A DNA stretch of 64,000 nt from Kryptolebias marmoratus. Taxonomy: Eukaryota > Chordata > Actinopteri > Cyprinodontiformes > Rivulidae. The notes below the pieces were generated by a model that saw nothing but the letters and a program-made list of their open reading frames with translations, was not told the origin of the DNA and made no database searches. The stretch lies in assembly GCF_001649575.2 (NCBI RefSeq), contig NC_051448.1, forward strand, positions 18,391,358-18,455,357. Direction: 5' to 3'. Shown piece by piece: positions 10,940 through 27,779 of the stretch; the first letter of the stretch is position 1, and each line of letters opens with the position of its first letter. The translations under genes and the position numbers were made by a program.

Positions 10940-11620
10940 CGCTCAGAGCATGTTTCAGGGTTGAGGCTCAGCTACTACCACAGCAAACCTTAGCTCAGTG
11001 TTTGCAGTCTCGCCGGTTTGGAACCCAGAAGGAGAGCGTTTCACTTAATTCACAAATGTCACCGTGTTCCTTGAAGTGACAACACCAGATGCTCCCCAGA
11101 TATTGCGAGCGTTTCAGTTTCACAACATAACCATGATGTAATCAAGCAATTTCAGTATTAAACTTTGTCTCCAACCCCCGCAATCGCACCACGCACCCAC
11201 CTTCCTGAGTACCACTACTCGAACTTCAGTCAGTACAAAAAGAACATGAAAGGCCTGCTCTGCGCCGAGCACTTTTCACGCCAGGGTTAGAGCCGTTTCC
11301 GTCGAACGAACGTTGTGCGCAACCTCATACAGCGCTGCGAGGTCTCATGCGATCTGTTGATGCTCAGAGTATACGTCGATGGTGACTCTCAGCTACTACC
11401 ATGACAAACTTTAGCTCAGTAGCTGCAAAGATCGACCGTGTCAGAGGCGTTTGTTGCGTTGGTCGAGGTCAGTTTGCTGTGGCAGCTATTTGGAATCAAC
11501 TTAATCAGCTGCTGATGTACGTCTAATGATTACTTGCTGAGAGTTCCTATAAAATCCACCCGTTCGTGTGATATTTTGCTGAAAAGACACAAAGACAGGC
11601 ACGCGGGAGCTTTTGTTACG
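10940..11620 (-). repeat. ~300-bp 'AGCTACTACCAC' dispersed family, degenerate
   Basis: Two degenerate units start near 10965 and 11390, each with 'ctcagctactaccac/atg' followed by 'aaac(c)ttagctcagt'. The second continues to 'tgatattttgctgaaaagac'. This is the reverse orientation of the arrays at 24157 and 39345. It shows no coding capacity. Confidence 0.6.
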
Positions 11621-12449
11621 CAAGAAAAGCAATTTAACGTTGGGCAATGCCACAAAGTGGGTTGATGAACATAAGAACTGCCTAGAGTTTTGTAAGTGAC
11701 TTTTAAATAGTTTTTTTTACCTTTAGGGCCTCTATGATATAAAGGTTAGTAAATCCCAGCTGGGGTCTCTGTTGGGTTTTTACCAGATGCTCTTCCCTCT
11801 GTCCAAAAACATGTACGTCAGGTTGACCGGTGAGTTTATATTAAGCTGTGTGCGCATGTGCACGTGCACGGTTGGGGTCTCTGTACAGTGGGGCACCTCA
11901 CCTCTCGCCAACTATGACAGCATCATCGTGTTTGACTGAAATGACAGAAGAACCCATTTCCTATATATTTAAATATATTTATTTTCGCAGGGAATCACCA
12001 TTTTCATTTATTCACTGAGGATACTGAGTTATATTTATCCATAAAACCCAATGAATCCAGTCAGTTACTTAGATTACTAGGCATGTATAGGAGACATTTT
12101 TGTTTTCTGGTGTTTGGGCATAGTTTGGGTTATATGTGAATTGACACTCCGACCTATATTTTGCTCTACCACATGGGGCGGTGTGTGGGAAATCTATATA
12201 GGTGTCAAGGTGAATGGGCAGCGGTAGGTGTGGGGGGGGTCATACGGTTTTTTACCGCTCTCTCTTATGTGCTGGATTTTCTACAACATTGCCTTTCTTT
12301 CACAAGCTGCCATAGACCGCCACCTTGGATGTTGAATTTTCAATCACTGCTCAATATGTATTAAATAAATGGGAGACTCCCCAAATGAATCTCCCAGTCT
12401 GGATATTACTCTTTGGAGCGCGTCAGGACCTGGATTCTCCGCACCCAGA
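11621..12449. other. Intergenic, nothing recognised
   Basis: No gene or repeat was recognised. Confidence 0.4.
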
Positions 12450-13690
12450 AGCAACAAAAAATGTAGCAATTTGATAGTCGCTACAGCATGTCTTAAAGAC
12501 ATAAAAAAAACCTGGATGACTCTAAATTTTCAGCTTTTAAACTCAGACAGAGGTAGCGTTTTTTAAACGTGAACAAACTCTGCATCCTCTCCCTTCCACT
12601 GGAAGGCTTTTGTGTGGCCTCCAGTTCTGATATAAAGAACCTTCCTGTTATTTCTGATCAGGATGTGTCTTTTAACCCGCACATTAAAAATGTTACCAGG
12701 ACCTCTCTCCTCCATCTACATAACATCATTAAAATTAGAAACATCTTGTCTCAAAATGATGCAGAAAAACTGCTCCATGCTTTTATCACGTCTAGGCTGG
12801 ACTATTGTAATTCTTTATTATCTGGGTGTCCAAAAAACTCCTTAAAAAGTCTTCAGTTGATCCAAAATGCTGCTGCCAGAGCTCTAATATTTCTCCAGTT
12901 TTAGTTTCTCTTCCTCTCAAATTCAGAAGAAAAATTAAAATTTTCCTTCTAACATACAAAGCTCTCAACAACCAAGCTCCATCTTATGTTAAAGATCTTA
13001 TCGTTCCATATTTTCCTAACAGAGCACTTCGCTCTCAGACTGCAGGTTTACTTGTGGTTCCTAGAGTTTCTAAAAGTAGAACAGGAGGCAGAGCTTTCAG
13101 TTCTGGTGGAAGCAACTTCCTGTTTCTGTCTGTGAGGCTGACACCCTGTCTACTTTAAGACTCGGCTTAAGACTTTCCTTTTTGATAAATCCTATAGTTA
13201 GGGTTGGTTTGGGTTTCCTGAACTATCCTTTAGAGGATATCCTATCCTATAGCAGCAGAACTATCCTTCGGCTGCTATAGGCTTAGACTGCTGGAGGACA
13301 AACTGACCACATTTCCTCACTCTGCTGCTGTCCTTACTTGCTCTACTGTAATTACTTCTATAATTAACATGTTTTTCTTTGTCTTTCTTTATATAGAAAC
13401 TCCACCTGGACCAGTCATTCTGTTTGTCTGTGTCTCTTTCCTGTCCTCTCAAACCCCAGCCGATCGAAGCACATGGTCTCCCGTTCGGGTCCTGGTTCTT
13501 CTTCCTGTTCAAAGGGAGTCATTCCTTCCCACTGTCACCAACATGCTGCTCAGGTTGGGAGACTGCGACAAAGGAGAACTTTTACTAACTGACTTCTATA
13601 AAGCATGTGAAGGTTTCTGCACTGCGCTCTCAGACGACTTTTGTTGTGACTTGGCGCTATATAAACAAACTGAGTTGAATTTCCCCAAAC
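12450..13690 (+). pseudogene. L2-clade (Maui-like) LINE 3' end
   Basis: The frame at 12369-12566 has CLKDIKKTWMTLNFQLLNSD. The frame at 12569-12904 has the reverse transcriptase C-terminal blocks SQNDAEKLLHAFITSRLDYC and LQLIQNAAARAL. The frame at 12826-13158 has ILLTYKALNNQAPSYVKDL-like and RALRSQTAGLL blocks. An internal deletion removes the usual block between 'AAR' and 'FR'. The 3' part to 13690 is a non-coding tail ending 'ggcgctatataaacaaactg', shared in reverse with 59741-60410. Frameshifts and deletions make it inactive. Confidence 0.75.
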
Positions 13691-14039
13691 TGGCGTTCTT
13701 CAACGAGCTATTTATAATCTTTAAAGTGTTTCTGACCAAAAAATTTCAGCCAGCTCAAAATAACTCGAGGCACATGATCATTATTGAGGGCTGGAAGATT
13801 TTTTTTTTTTTTTGCAGTGCTACTTTTTAACCTTACCTTCCGTGTCCAGTTGAGGCCGGTCTGGACGCGCTGGAGAAAAACGGGGAACGGGGGAACTTTC
13901 CCGACCCGAACTCTCTCAGCTGACTGCAGCTGGCACCAAACCGGCAGGGCGTGATGAACCCAGAGGGACTTTACTGACTCAGACGAGTCGGGCTGTACCA
14001 ACACACAGACAGAGGGCGATGCGCAACATGAAACGCTCT

Positions 14040-14480
14040 CAGCAGCTGGTATCCATAGCAACCCTGGGGTTACAACAGGGCGAGCGGTGACAAGATTACT
14101 TGAAAATGCAGAAAGGTGGAAGTTCCAGTATTTCCCATGTGGGGTGGTTGTCTGACTATATAAACACCGAAGAAGGCAACCTTAGCAACGGGAGGGAAAA
14201 GAAAAAAAAAAAAAAAAAAAGCCACTGAGCTGCAAGAACAGAATGTCCCAGATTCCTTGTTATAAAACTTGGCAGAGGCAAAGGAATGTCTGGAATTCGG
14301 CAGAGACAGGGAGGACGGCGCACGCGCGCGACAAAGGGATGTTGATCTGATGTCACGCCGCAGCTCGGCTGGGGCGTGTCCGCGTGCGTACGTTCAGGCC
14401 TGTGCGGCGCGGCTTCTACGCTTCCCCATGGCAACCGTTGCCATGTTTACGCCTCACCTTTCCGAATGTAAACAAAAGCA
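14040..14480. promoter_or_regulatory. CpG-rich cluster of RFX-like and forkhead-like motifs
   Basis: RFX half-site-like words occur at 14053-14062 (CCATAGCAAC) and 14180-14189 (CCTTAGCAAC). A perfect inverted repeat CATGGCAACCGTTGCCATG lies at 14427-14445. Forkhead-like words occur at 14160-14166 (ATAAACA), 14444-14450 (TGTTTAC) and 14468-14474 (GTAAACA). The stretch at 14310-14410 is CpG-dense. No transcript can be identified on either side. Regulatory function is inferred from motif clustering only. Confidence 0.35.
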
Positions 14481-14639
14481 ATCCTGGGGTTTCAAGCTCA
14501 AACGTCAGAGCAGCCCAGACAGGTAGGTCTCTCACGCACTCCGAGAACAAGTTGTGCAACAGCAAGGTGTTCCCTTACCCCCCCATTAGGACAAAAACAA
14601 ACAAACAAAACATAAAAAACCCCAGAACTTCTTCTGCTT

Positions 14640-14960
14640 GATGACTTAGCAGAAGAAGAAGAAGCTGAAACTGAGTTGGCAAAGCTAAAAGAAGCAGAGC
14701 AACAAGGGGAAAAGTACAATTTTAAAGTTAAAATACTGACTAAAAAAGAAAAGTAGCAACATACTAGCTCAAAGTAACTAAATATTAGCTAGAAGCTTAA
14801 AATACAAAAGGCTAGCTATAAGCTAATTGTAGCAAAATCTGGCTAAAAGCTAAAAGGAGCAGAAAGGTAGCTAAAAGGAGCATTTATAGAAGCAGATTAC
14901 AAAGAGAACAATTTTTCTGAAGGATCAACGTGTGGCTTTTAAAAAAATGAATAAATAAAG
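14640..14960. repeat. Degenerate 'AGCTAAAAG' low-complexity repeat
   Basis: Imperfect short repeats of GCTAGC/AGCTAAAAG words, AT-rich, without open reading frames of interest. Confidence 0.5.
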
Positions 14961-17590
14961 TTAAATGTTTTGAAAAGTCTAAAAGTTACAAAAGCCAAAA
15001 GTCATAGCACCCACCTCCCGAATGAGCTGAACGTTTTGATACATTACCGGCTAAAACGGCGCAAGGTTCGCAGAAGAAAGAAGCGCACAGGAAATTCCAA
15101 GAAAGGGGAAAACTATGGCGTGAATGCTGCTGTTACGGAGGAAGCTCATGATGGGGGCGAAAAGAGAAGTAAAGGGTTTTCGAGGAATCAAAAGTGATCA
15201 AAAATTTCCAGGATCCAAACTGGACTTTATATAAAAATCGCACATCCAAGAAGAGATTGAAAAGGACAGTTCAGGTCCTTTGAAGTAGGGTTCTGTGGAA
15301 AGGTTATGAACAGTTAATATCTTACCTGTTGGAGATAGCTTGTTGAACAACTTGGGTTTGAAAAAATGGGCTGAAAATGAAACGTTCACTCACTCATTCA
15401 CTCTGCTACATCAAAGTCACTGTATCGTAGACTAAATAGACCGATGAAGAACCTAATTTCACTGGTTTTTGGCTGAGAATTTATTTACATAATGACGGAC
15501 TTCAGCTGTTACTGTATGAAAGGTTTCAACAGATTAAAATATGAATAAACGTCACCTGCAAAAGCTTTCTGTACAGAAAGCACGGCATTGTAATGGTTCA
15601 AATACGGCTCGCTTTACAGTGCGGTTTAGTACAAAATACCTTAAACATGATTCATATCTAGGCTTAAATGGTTTAAATAGTTTCAGTTCACACTTTTCTC
15701 AGAATTTGATAAGCCCTGTAGCTCAGAAACAGGAGGAGACGCTTTACATTAGAGGAGTATAGATAATTACATGCAGCTTTGAGACGTTAGCATTAGCCTC
15801 GATTAGCTGCTGGGTCGACTCAGGCCGCAATGCATTACAAACGTAGCGTACAAGTCCTGTACACTACGATTCCTGAACCTTGTGATGAGAGCACAAGATA
15901 GTGGATGAAAAAAGATAGTTAAAATTCCAAACAGTGTTACAAAATGGCTGACTAGAGAGCCCTATGTTGTGACTCAGAGAGCTCAACTCTGACCGGATCC
16001 ACAAGCTAATGGCTAGCTGGAATGGGGTCAAGGCTTCATGTTTTAAACTGACTACAATCTCTAAAGTTTCAGAGCAGTTCGTGCAAACGCTGTTTTCTAA
16101 ACATTTACTTTGCGGTCAGTTTCACAATACACGGCCATTTACGCAGAACTCTGTGGTTATGTGCGAGCACAAGTAGCAGCTAGCTAGCTCCTGCGTGTGA
16201 TGCAGCCTGGGGCCACCTTCGACACTGATGTACTCGTTTCTGCAGGAGTAATCATGCAATGCAGAACTCACGGCGATGTAAAGGTTCATAAAATAGCGTT
16301 TGAGCTGTGAAACTGCTGAGACTTGAGTTGTTTTAAGATGGCAGTAGTCCAGTTCAGTCTCAACCTCGTTAGCCGTTAGCTCATCAATCCGCTGCAAAAT
16401 TAAACTCCATTTCTCCAAACTGGGGCTCCATCTGCAGCAGGTACAATCTTACAAAGAGCTGAAATAACTTCCAGCAGGTGCAAACATTACATGGGCAATT
16501 CCTGCATTGTGGAACATGCTGTTTTACCTTAATGGGGAAACTTTAGAATATTTCCTCCTCCTTCCTTCTGCACGGAGCTCGCTCGCTGGCTGCAGAGCTC
16601 TGTGGAATAAACAGACGTTACGAGAAGTGTGGAAATCCTGACCCCTTCCTCTGTCTGTTCCCTCGGTGTGCCGGATTGAAAATTTCTGGACGTTTTCTGC
16701 ACTATTTTGACACATGTGAATGTTAAGAGCTGTGTATGTGACTAAAACACGCAGACACACACACACATATATTGGGACTTTTTGTCCTAATACGTCCTTC
16801 TGCAACTGTAGAAAAATGTCTAATATTGACTCACGGGTACCATGCACTTTGCAGAACTTGCCATAACGGAACACACATATGCTTTAGGGGAAGACGGTAA
16901 GCAATAAAAGGCATTACTAACACGCAACTGCAAGCTGAGATTGCATAATATAAATAAATCCAATTTTCCTGCAAGTTATGCATATAGAAATATACAAAGC
17001 TTATGAAAACCTTGCGTGCTTCTTATAAGACTCACGCATGGTTGTAGCTTTGAGTGGAAACTACATTCACATGAAACAGAAAACAGAAGCGCGCTCTGCT
17101 ATTTGAGCTGGAACAATCCATTACACACTAATAACGCCCACTTACTGACGGGCGATCTGTTAGCGTTTACGAGTAGAAGCCATTATTAGCTCATCGATCC
17201 AGTCACGACCACCTCCAAAACCCCAAATTTTACCCTCTTGGAATAGCTTCAGTCGCAAGAACTTCACAGTGGCTCATGCAAACGTCGTTATTTAAATCAT
17301 CTCTTCCACGTTACATGCTTAGCTTGACAGAAATATTCCTGACAAAATGTCAGCTAGCTCCTAATGCTGTTATTGCTTGCAAACAAACATTTTTAAAAAA
17401 AAAAATGTAAACATTTTAAACTATTCACAGATTGAAATCGTTGTTTCAAGGCAATCCCCCTTTGGTCTTGGCTGCATTCAAACTAGCCTTTAGCTCATCA
17501 GTCCCGTCAAGCGGAAACCATCTACAACAGGTAAGATACTAACTTTTCAGAATATTTCCCCAAGACTGTCAAGAGTAAATTTTGAAAAGC
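14961..17590. repeat. Upstream region of nfkbia with an unclassified dispersed family
   Basis: No exon was recognised. Segments at about 15285-15400 (reverse), 16240-16540 and 17440-17580 share words such as 'tttagctcatca' and 'caacaggtaagat' with segments at 21805-22460, 33285-33420 and 60985-61165. This is an unnamed dispersed repeat. The rest is unremarkable. Confidence 0.4.
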
Positions 17591-17898
17591 TGGAAACTTC
17601 TTTCTTTCTTTTTTTAAGCGTCTTTTAAAGGAGACAGAAAGGAAAATGCGCAGCACTGCGTTTTGGTCAGCCGCCTCGAGGATAATTTCCCCAAAAGCAA
17701 GAAGGGAATTCTTCGTGAAGCGTTCAGGGGCTGCCTTTCATTCATGCCCATAGTGTCTCATTCATTGAAATCACTGGTGACATGCGTCCTCCCGAGCAGC
17801 ACACATCACAGGTGAAAAAAAAAAAGGGGGNGGGGGGGAATAGGTGTCTAATAGGAAATTACAGGTTTTCATTCTGAGTCTAAGCTGTGGAGTGTGGG

Positions 17899-18005
17899 GG
17901 GGATTTTTCTCTCAAAATCACACAGCCTGTGTGATTTCCCTGGTTGTTTTCTGTTCAATTGGAAATCCCCGCTTAGGCCCCGCCCACAGGCGTATATAAG
18001 GCCGA
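17899..18005 (+). promoter_or_regulatory. nfkbia: nfkbia core promoter with kappaB sites
   Basis: A perfect kappaB site (minus strand GGGGATTTCC) lies at 17961-17970. Near-matches with one mismatch lie at 17900-17909 and 17931-17940. A GC-box-like CCCCGCCC is near 17979, a reverse CCAAT near 17957, and a TATA box TATATAAG at 17993-18000. The TATA box is about 75 bases before the start codon, so transcription should start near 18025. Known IkappaB-alpha genes are induced by NF-kappaB through such sites as a negative feedback loop. A G-run with a single N at 17826-17839 lies just upstream. Confidence 0.75.
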
Positions 18006-18072
18006 GCGCCTCCCAGCTGCGGCACAACTCTGCCCTGACCCTTCGGAGGTAACACTGTCGACACAAGTCAAC

Positions 18073-20010
18073 ATGGACATCCACAGAACGGCCAACCGCG
18101 GACCTATGGATTATAACCTGGACAACATGGAGGCCAAGCACGGGAAAGGGTTGCCCTGCGAGGACCGCCTGGACAGCGGCGTGGACTCGCTGAAAGAGGA
18201 GGACGACCTGTCCAAGGTCTTTGAGGACATGACCGTTAACCCCACAGAACCTGGCTCCGAGGAGTACGAGCCGTGGAGAGCCGCGGTCACCGAGGACGGA
18301 GATACGTAAGTGGAATTTATGCGTTTTCATTTGTATATTTTTTTTATCACTTTAGCTGCAAATTCGGTCTTTTCTTCTTCTGTGCGTGCGAGCTGGAGCA
18401 GAGTCTGAAATTGTTTTTTTTCTTTTTCTTTTTTTTCCTCTTGCGCCACATATGTGCGCATGCGCATTAGTGCAGCACATAGATTTAACAAGCTAAAAAA
18501 GAGAAAAAATAACAATTAAAGCTGCAAAACTGCGCACGGAAACACTAGAAAAACAAAGTTGCACAGAAACGATAAGTTTTTCTTCGAAGTGTGCGCGTGC
18601 AGCTATGTGTGTGCGCGCGCAGTCTGGGCGGAGCTAAAGTCCGCTCTGCGCATCCAGGAAAGTCCCTGGCGCGCTGCCAGTAACTGATAAAGCATCAGAT
18701 GTGTCAAGCCACAACTGGTGGAAATAACCTGACAAAACTCCACTCTTGCGAAACGCTCCACTGCTCGGGCTTTTGTTCTCTCTGATCTGACTGAGCCCAC
18801 TTCCTCTGTGTGTAGTTTCTTTTTTAAAAGCAGCTATTTTACCTAACCTCTTTTTCCCCTCTACCCCCTCCTTTTTGTTTTATTAAACAGGCTGCTCCAC
18901 TTGGCCATCATCCATGAGGCCACCGAACATGCCCAGCAGATGGTCAAACTTTCCCACAATCACTCCTTCCTCAACATCCAGAACCACCAAAGACAGGTGA
19001 CTATCAACATCACACTTGAAACCAAGTCTCATAAATTTCCCCGAAAGTCTCGACGGGGTGTAACCGGCATGTCTTTCCTCCCTCCCTCTGCAGACTGCCC
19101 TCCACCTGGCGGTGATCACCGAGCAGCCCCAGTTGCTGGACCGGCTCCTGAAGGCCGGCGCAGACCCGCTGCTGGTTGACAACAGCGGCAACACGCCTCT
19201 CCACATCGCCTGCAAGCGAGGCTCCCTCGCCTGCTTCGGCGTCATCACCCAGAACTGTCAGCGCCACCTCACTGCCGTCCTGTCTGCCTACAACTACAGT
19301 GGTGAGTATGGGAGTTATGGCATCCCCCTCTGAAGATGAACTCTTTGCATCCATAGCTCGAGTGGCTTCTATATCAGAGTTATAACTAAGTTTTGCATAA
19401 TTTCTCCTCCCAGGACACAACTGTCTCCACTTGGCGTCTATCAACGGTTATATTTCTTTGGTGGAAAGTCTGGTTTGGCTGGGTGCAGACATCAACGCAC
19501 AGGTAGGTGTCCTCAACACAAAGAGACCAACTTTCTCATTTAAGGAGACATAACCTCCTCCTCATTTAGTCTCATTTATGAGTTTAACCAACTGGATTAT
19601 CTCCCCGTAGGAACCCTGCAGTGGCCGGACGGCGCTCCACCTGGCCGTGGACCTCCAGAACCCCACGCTGGTCCGCCGGCTCCTCGACCTGGGCGCCAAC
19701 GTCAATTGCCTGAACTACGGCGGCTTCACGCCGTACCACCTCACGTTCGGGCGCCACAACAACGAGATCCGCTCGCAGCTGTACGACCGCACGGCGCAGG
19801 AGCTGCGCGACATGCCCGACAGCGAGTCGGACGACAGCGACATGGAGGGCCTGTCGGAGGACGAGGTCAGTAAGCAGCCACCACTGCCGCTTCGGTTTCC
19901 CCCAGAAATAAAAATCGGGGGGGGGGAAAAAAAAACTTGTGCCACTCCCCATCCTAAACAAATGTCTCTCTCATCTCCAGGTTTATGACGACATAAAGTT
20001 CGGGAAGTAA
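18073..20010 (+). CDS. nfkbia: NF-kappa-B inhibitor alpha (IkappaB-alpha), six coding exons
   Basis: Coding exons are 18073-18305, 18891-18996, 19094-19301, 19414-19502, 19611-19865 and 19981-20010. All have GT-AG junctions and a continuous frame of 306 codons (human about 317). The product binds NF-kappaB dimers and holds them in the cytoplasm until IKK phosphorylates it. The phosphodegron DSGVDS is at residues 34-39 (serines 35 and 39, equivalent to human 32/36), with lysines 22 and 25 placed like the ubiquitin acceptor sites. Ankyrin repeats run from about residue 75 to 270 (TLLHLAI, TALHLAV, TPLHIAC, NCLHLAS, TALHLAV). The C-terminal acidic PEST-like stretch includes [16 protein letters not shown]. 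The last exon encodes only VYDDIKFGK, so the tail after the PEST is shorter than in human. The start is chosen because it is the first ATG after the TATA box and has a good context (CAACATGG). Confidence 0.96.
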
Positions 20011-20350
20011 AGAAGCGGAACCTCTGCTGGTATCGAGCTGCTACCGGGGTTTGCCGAGACACGGCTCTCAACCCTGACGGGAGGGACAAAGCCCCCCCCC
20101 TCGTCGCGCAGACCCACGGGTGCTGGCCCTGGGCTTGCGACCCAGAATGAAGACTGCGTCCAACCTGGTCACGTGTGGTCAAGATTACTGTGATAAAGAC
20201 CACACGACGGCGAGACCTCCGTACGGTCGTCCCGCATCTGTAGAAATGTACATGCTAATGTGTATATACCTGACATGTGTATTATATTGTAAATACAGAG
20301 ATTATTTTTGTACTTGGTGTGACTTTAAACACTATTACCAATAAGTTCAG

Positions 20351-20356
20351 AATAAA
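20351..20356 (+). promoter_or_regulatory. nfkbia: nfkbia poly(A) signal
   Basis: AATAAA about 340 bases after the nfkbia stop codon. It defines a short 3' UTR of about 360 bases. Confidence 0.75.
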
Positions 20357-20375
20357 ACCAGATCTATGAACTAAA

Positions 20376-21420
20376 ACTGGCTTGTTTCTGTTTCCTCCCT
20401 GTTTTAATAACCTGAGGTAAAAGTTGAATTTCCCTCCCTGTAAAACGGTGACTGTTCTCTGGCCTTTCCACAACTCTAAACCGAGCGTCACATCTTACTC
20501 AGCCTAGCGAGGGGGCACAGTCATCGCCCTTGTGAAAAGACTCCAAAAAAAGCCGACGCTCAGCCCCTCTTGGAACACTATGGGATTTCCTCCGCTGCTG
20601 GGCGAGGTCAGCAGGTCTCTGACTCACCGCGCCGAAAGTCCCTGGGCGGCACAAAAAGGAGGAAGTTGGCGCGCTGTAAAGATCGATGCGCCAGGGAGGA
20701 AACGTTTGTACTGAATGTGGCTATAAAAGCTCAGCTGCTGAATCACGCTAACCAGGAAACAGTCTGGGAAGTACAAGACTTCCCTCCAGACAGAAAGGCA
20801 GGAATTTTTTTTTTTTTTCCTTTCACAGAGAAACCACAAATGTCAGTTTCCCTGCATGAAGTAAACCTGAACAGAACACAAAAACCCCCCACAAGACTCT
20901 TAACATGGAAACAGACATGTTCAAAAGAAATAATTGCTTCATCTGGGACAAGATGCCCTTATTAGGAGAATTTTGTCCAATTCTGAGAGACTTGTGAAAT
21001 TAGTTGGAAAGCTTCAAATGACTGACCTGCTCACGTAGTTTCTGATCAAAACAAAGACACTGCTCATTGACTAAAACTGCCCCCCCGTGTGTCAGCCTCA
21101 GGACTGTTAAAAGATAGAACGAACCCCCCCCGCCAAAACAAAAAAAACTTGTTCGTGTTGGAGATTTCCGGTTGTCTATTTCTGACATGCAGACGGAGAG
21201 AAAACGAGGTCAGATCAGCTCGGCGGGTAGTCAAATTAGCTCCTTGCTGGCAGGTCATGTGTTCAGGGGCACGACAGGAAGCTCGAGGGAGGGAGGGGGG
21301 GAGAGATCTGCACACCAAACTGAGCTGCTAGAGCAGAGGCATTACGAGGTGTTCACACAGATAAATATCCTTAAAAATATTTAAAAGAAAACAATGAAGG
21401 GTTATTTTACTCCAAAAAAC
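20376..21420. other. Convergent intergenic spacer between nfkbia and psma6
   Basis: No exon was recognised. This is the tail-to-tail spacer between the two poly(A) signals. C-runs and A-runs occur near 21080-21150. Confidence 0.6.
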
Positions 21421-21426
21421 TTTATT
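21421..21426 (-). promoter_or_regulatory. psma6: psma6 poly(A) signal
   Basis: TTTATT on the plus strand reads AATAAA on the minus strand, about 205 bases after the psma6 stop codon. A (GT)n run at 21589-21610 lies within the 3' UTR. Confidence 0.7.
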
Positions 21427-21631
21427 GTTGAATGAAACGGTGGTTGGAGGGGAGGTGGGGGAGGAGCGGGGGAGGTAAATGTACAGCAAACAAAGAGTAA
21501 CGCCAGCCACAGTCTGGAAAACTCCAAACCCCTACATGCTCTAGAGTCAATCTCATACAAACAGGCGGCAGGCGGTGGTGGCGGGCTGTGTGTGTGTGTG
21601 TGTGTGTGTGGGGGGGTGTCTCTCTGCTCGC

Positions 21632-26710
<5,079 letters not shown>

Positions 26711-27379
26711 CAGTGTGTTAAAATGTGCAAATTACAGGACACTTTTGTTCATTATTTGTTTGCTTTTCTGCTCCACAACATTTAGAACATTCCACTCTTC
26801 TACTGGATATTATTTCACGGCCCTGTAGCATATTTACAGGTTCATTTTGGGGTCATAAAACACAAAGTTCCGGTTCTTAAAACTGAATTGAATTGAAAAA
26901 TGACTGCCAAATTGCACATTACTTTGTTAGAATTGTTACAGGAGATAAATATGCGATTTTAGAATGGAAAAACAAATAGTATGATCGTTTTTCAACCTTA
27001 AAGAATACTTTTTTTGTGGATGGGAAGTTTTGAAGTTTGGACACCATTAGTTCAGTTGGGGACCCAAGGAGCCATTTTGAACCATCTCTCCTCATAAATC
27101 TAATTTTTATCAAGCCACAAAATTGACTTTATCCTTAAAATTCTGATATAACAGTCAATAAAGTTCTATTTAAAAATCCCTGTACAGAACAGTGCAGAGC
27201 TATTTCAGTCCATATTTGTGGAAGACAATAAAACAAGTAGCCAGCTCTGAGACAATTACCGCACCTCATGTCCATAGTTTTGAAAACACGATTAGTTTTA
27301 GGTGGTTCAAAAACTATAATGTGCATTTAGAGATGACTTTTTTAGCATTTTTTTTTCCACTAAGGAAACCATACGGGGC
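26711..27379. other. Intergenic, nothing recognised
   Basis: AT-rich sequence with no recognised gene or repeat. Confidence 0.45.
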
Positions 27380-27560
27380 AGCTGAGCAGATTGGTGTCAC
27401 GGTGCCTGCTGCTAAAACAAACACCCCCCCGCAGCATGATGCTGCCACCACCGTGCTTGGCACTGGTGTCCTCCAGACACAGTGTTTAGCACTGAAGCCA
27501 TGCAGTCGAGTTTTGGTTTCATCAGAGCAGCTGCAACTAACCAGTCAGAGCGCCTACAAG
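27380..27560 (-). pseudogene. Tc1-like transposase remnant
   Basis: The words 'gcagcatgatgctgccacca' and 'ccgtgcttggcac' are the reverse complement of the conserved GGGSIMLWG-type region of Tc1 transposases. They are followed by a decayed region ending 'ggtttcatcagagcagc'. The remnant is short and broken. Confidence 0.55.
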
Positions 27561-27779
27561 TCTGACTTTGAAGGCAGACGCGTTTCTAAATAAACCCAGC
27601 ACATTCCAAGGTGTGGTCCAAGGCCCAAAACCTGGAAAACAATGGTGCCGCATCGCACAGATCTAAAGCCCGAGCTGTGGGCTCGTCCCGACCGGTCGAA
27701 CCCGACTGATTATCATTGGATTGCCATGCCAAAACGAAACGATGACAAAGCAATTTCACGCCATCACTTTCAGCTAAGC

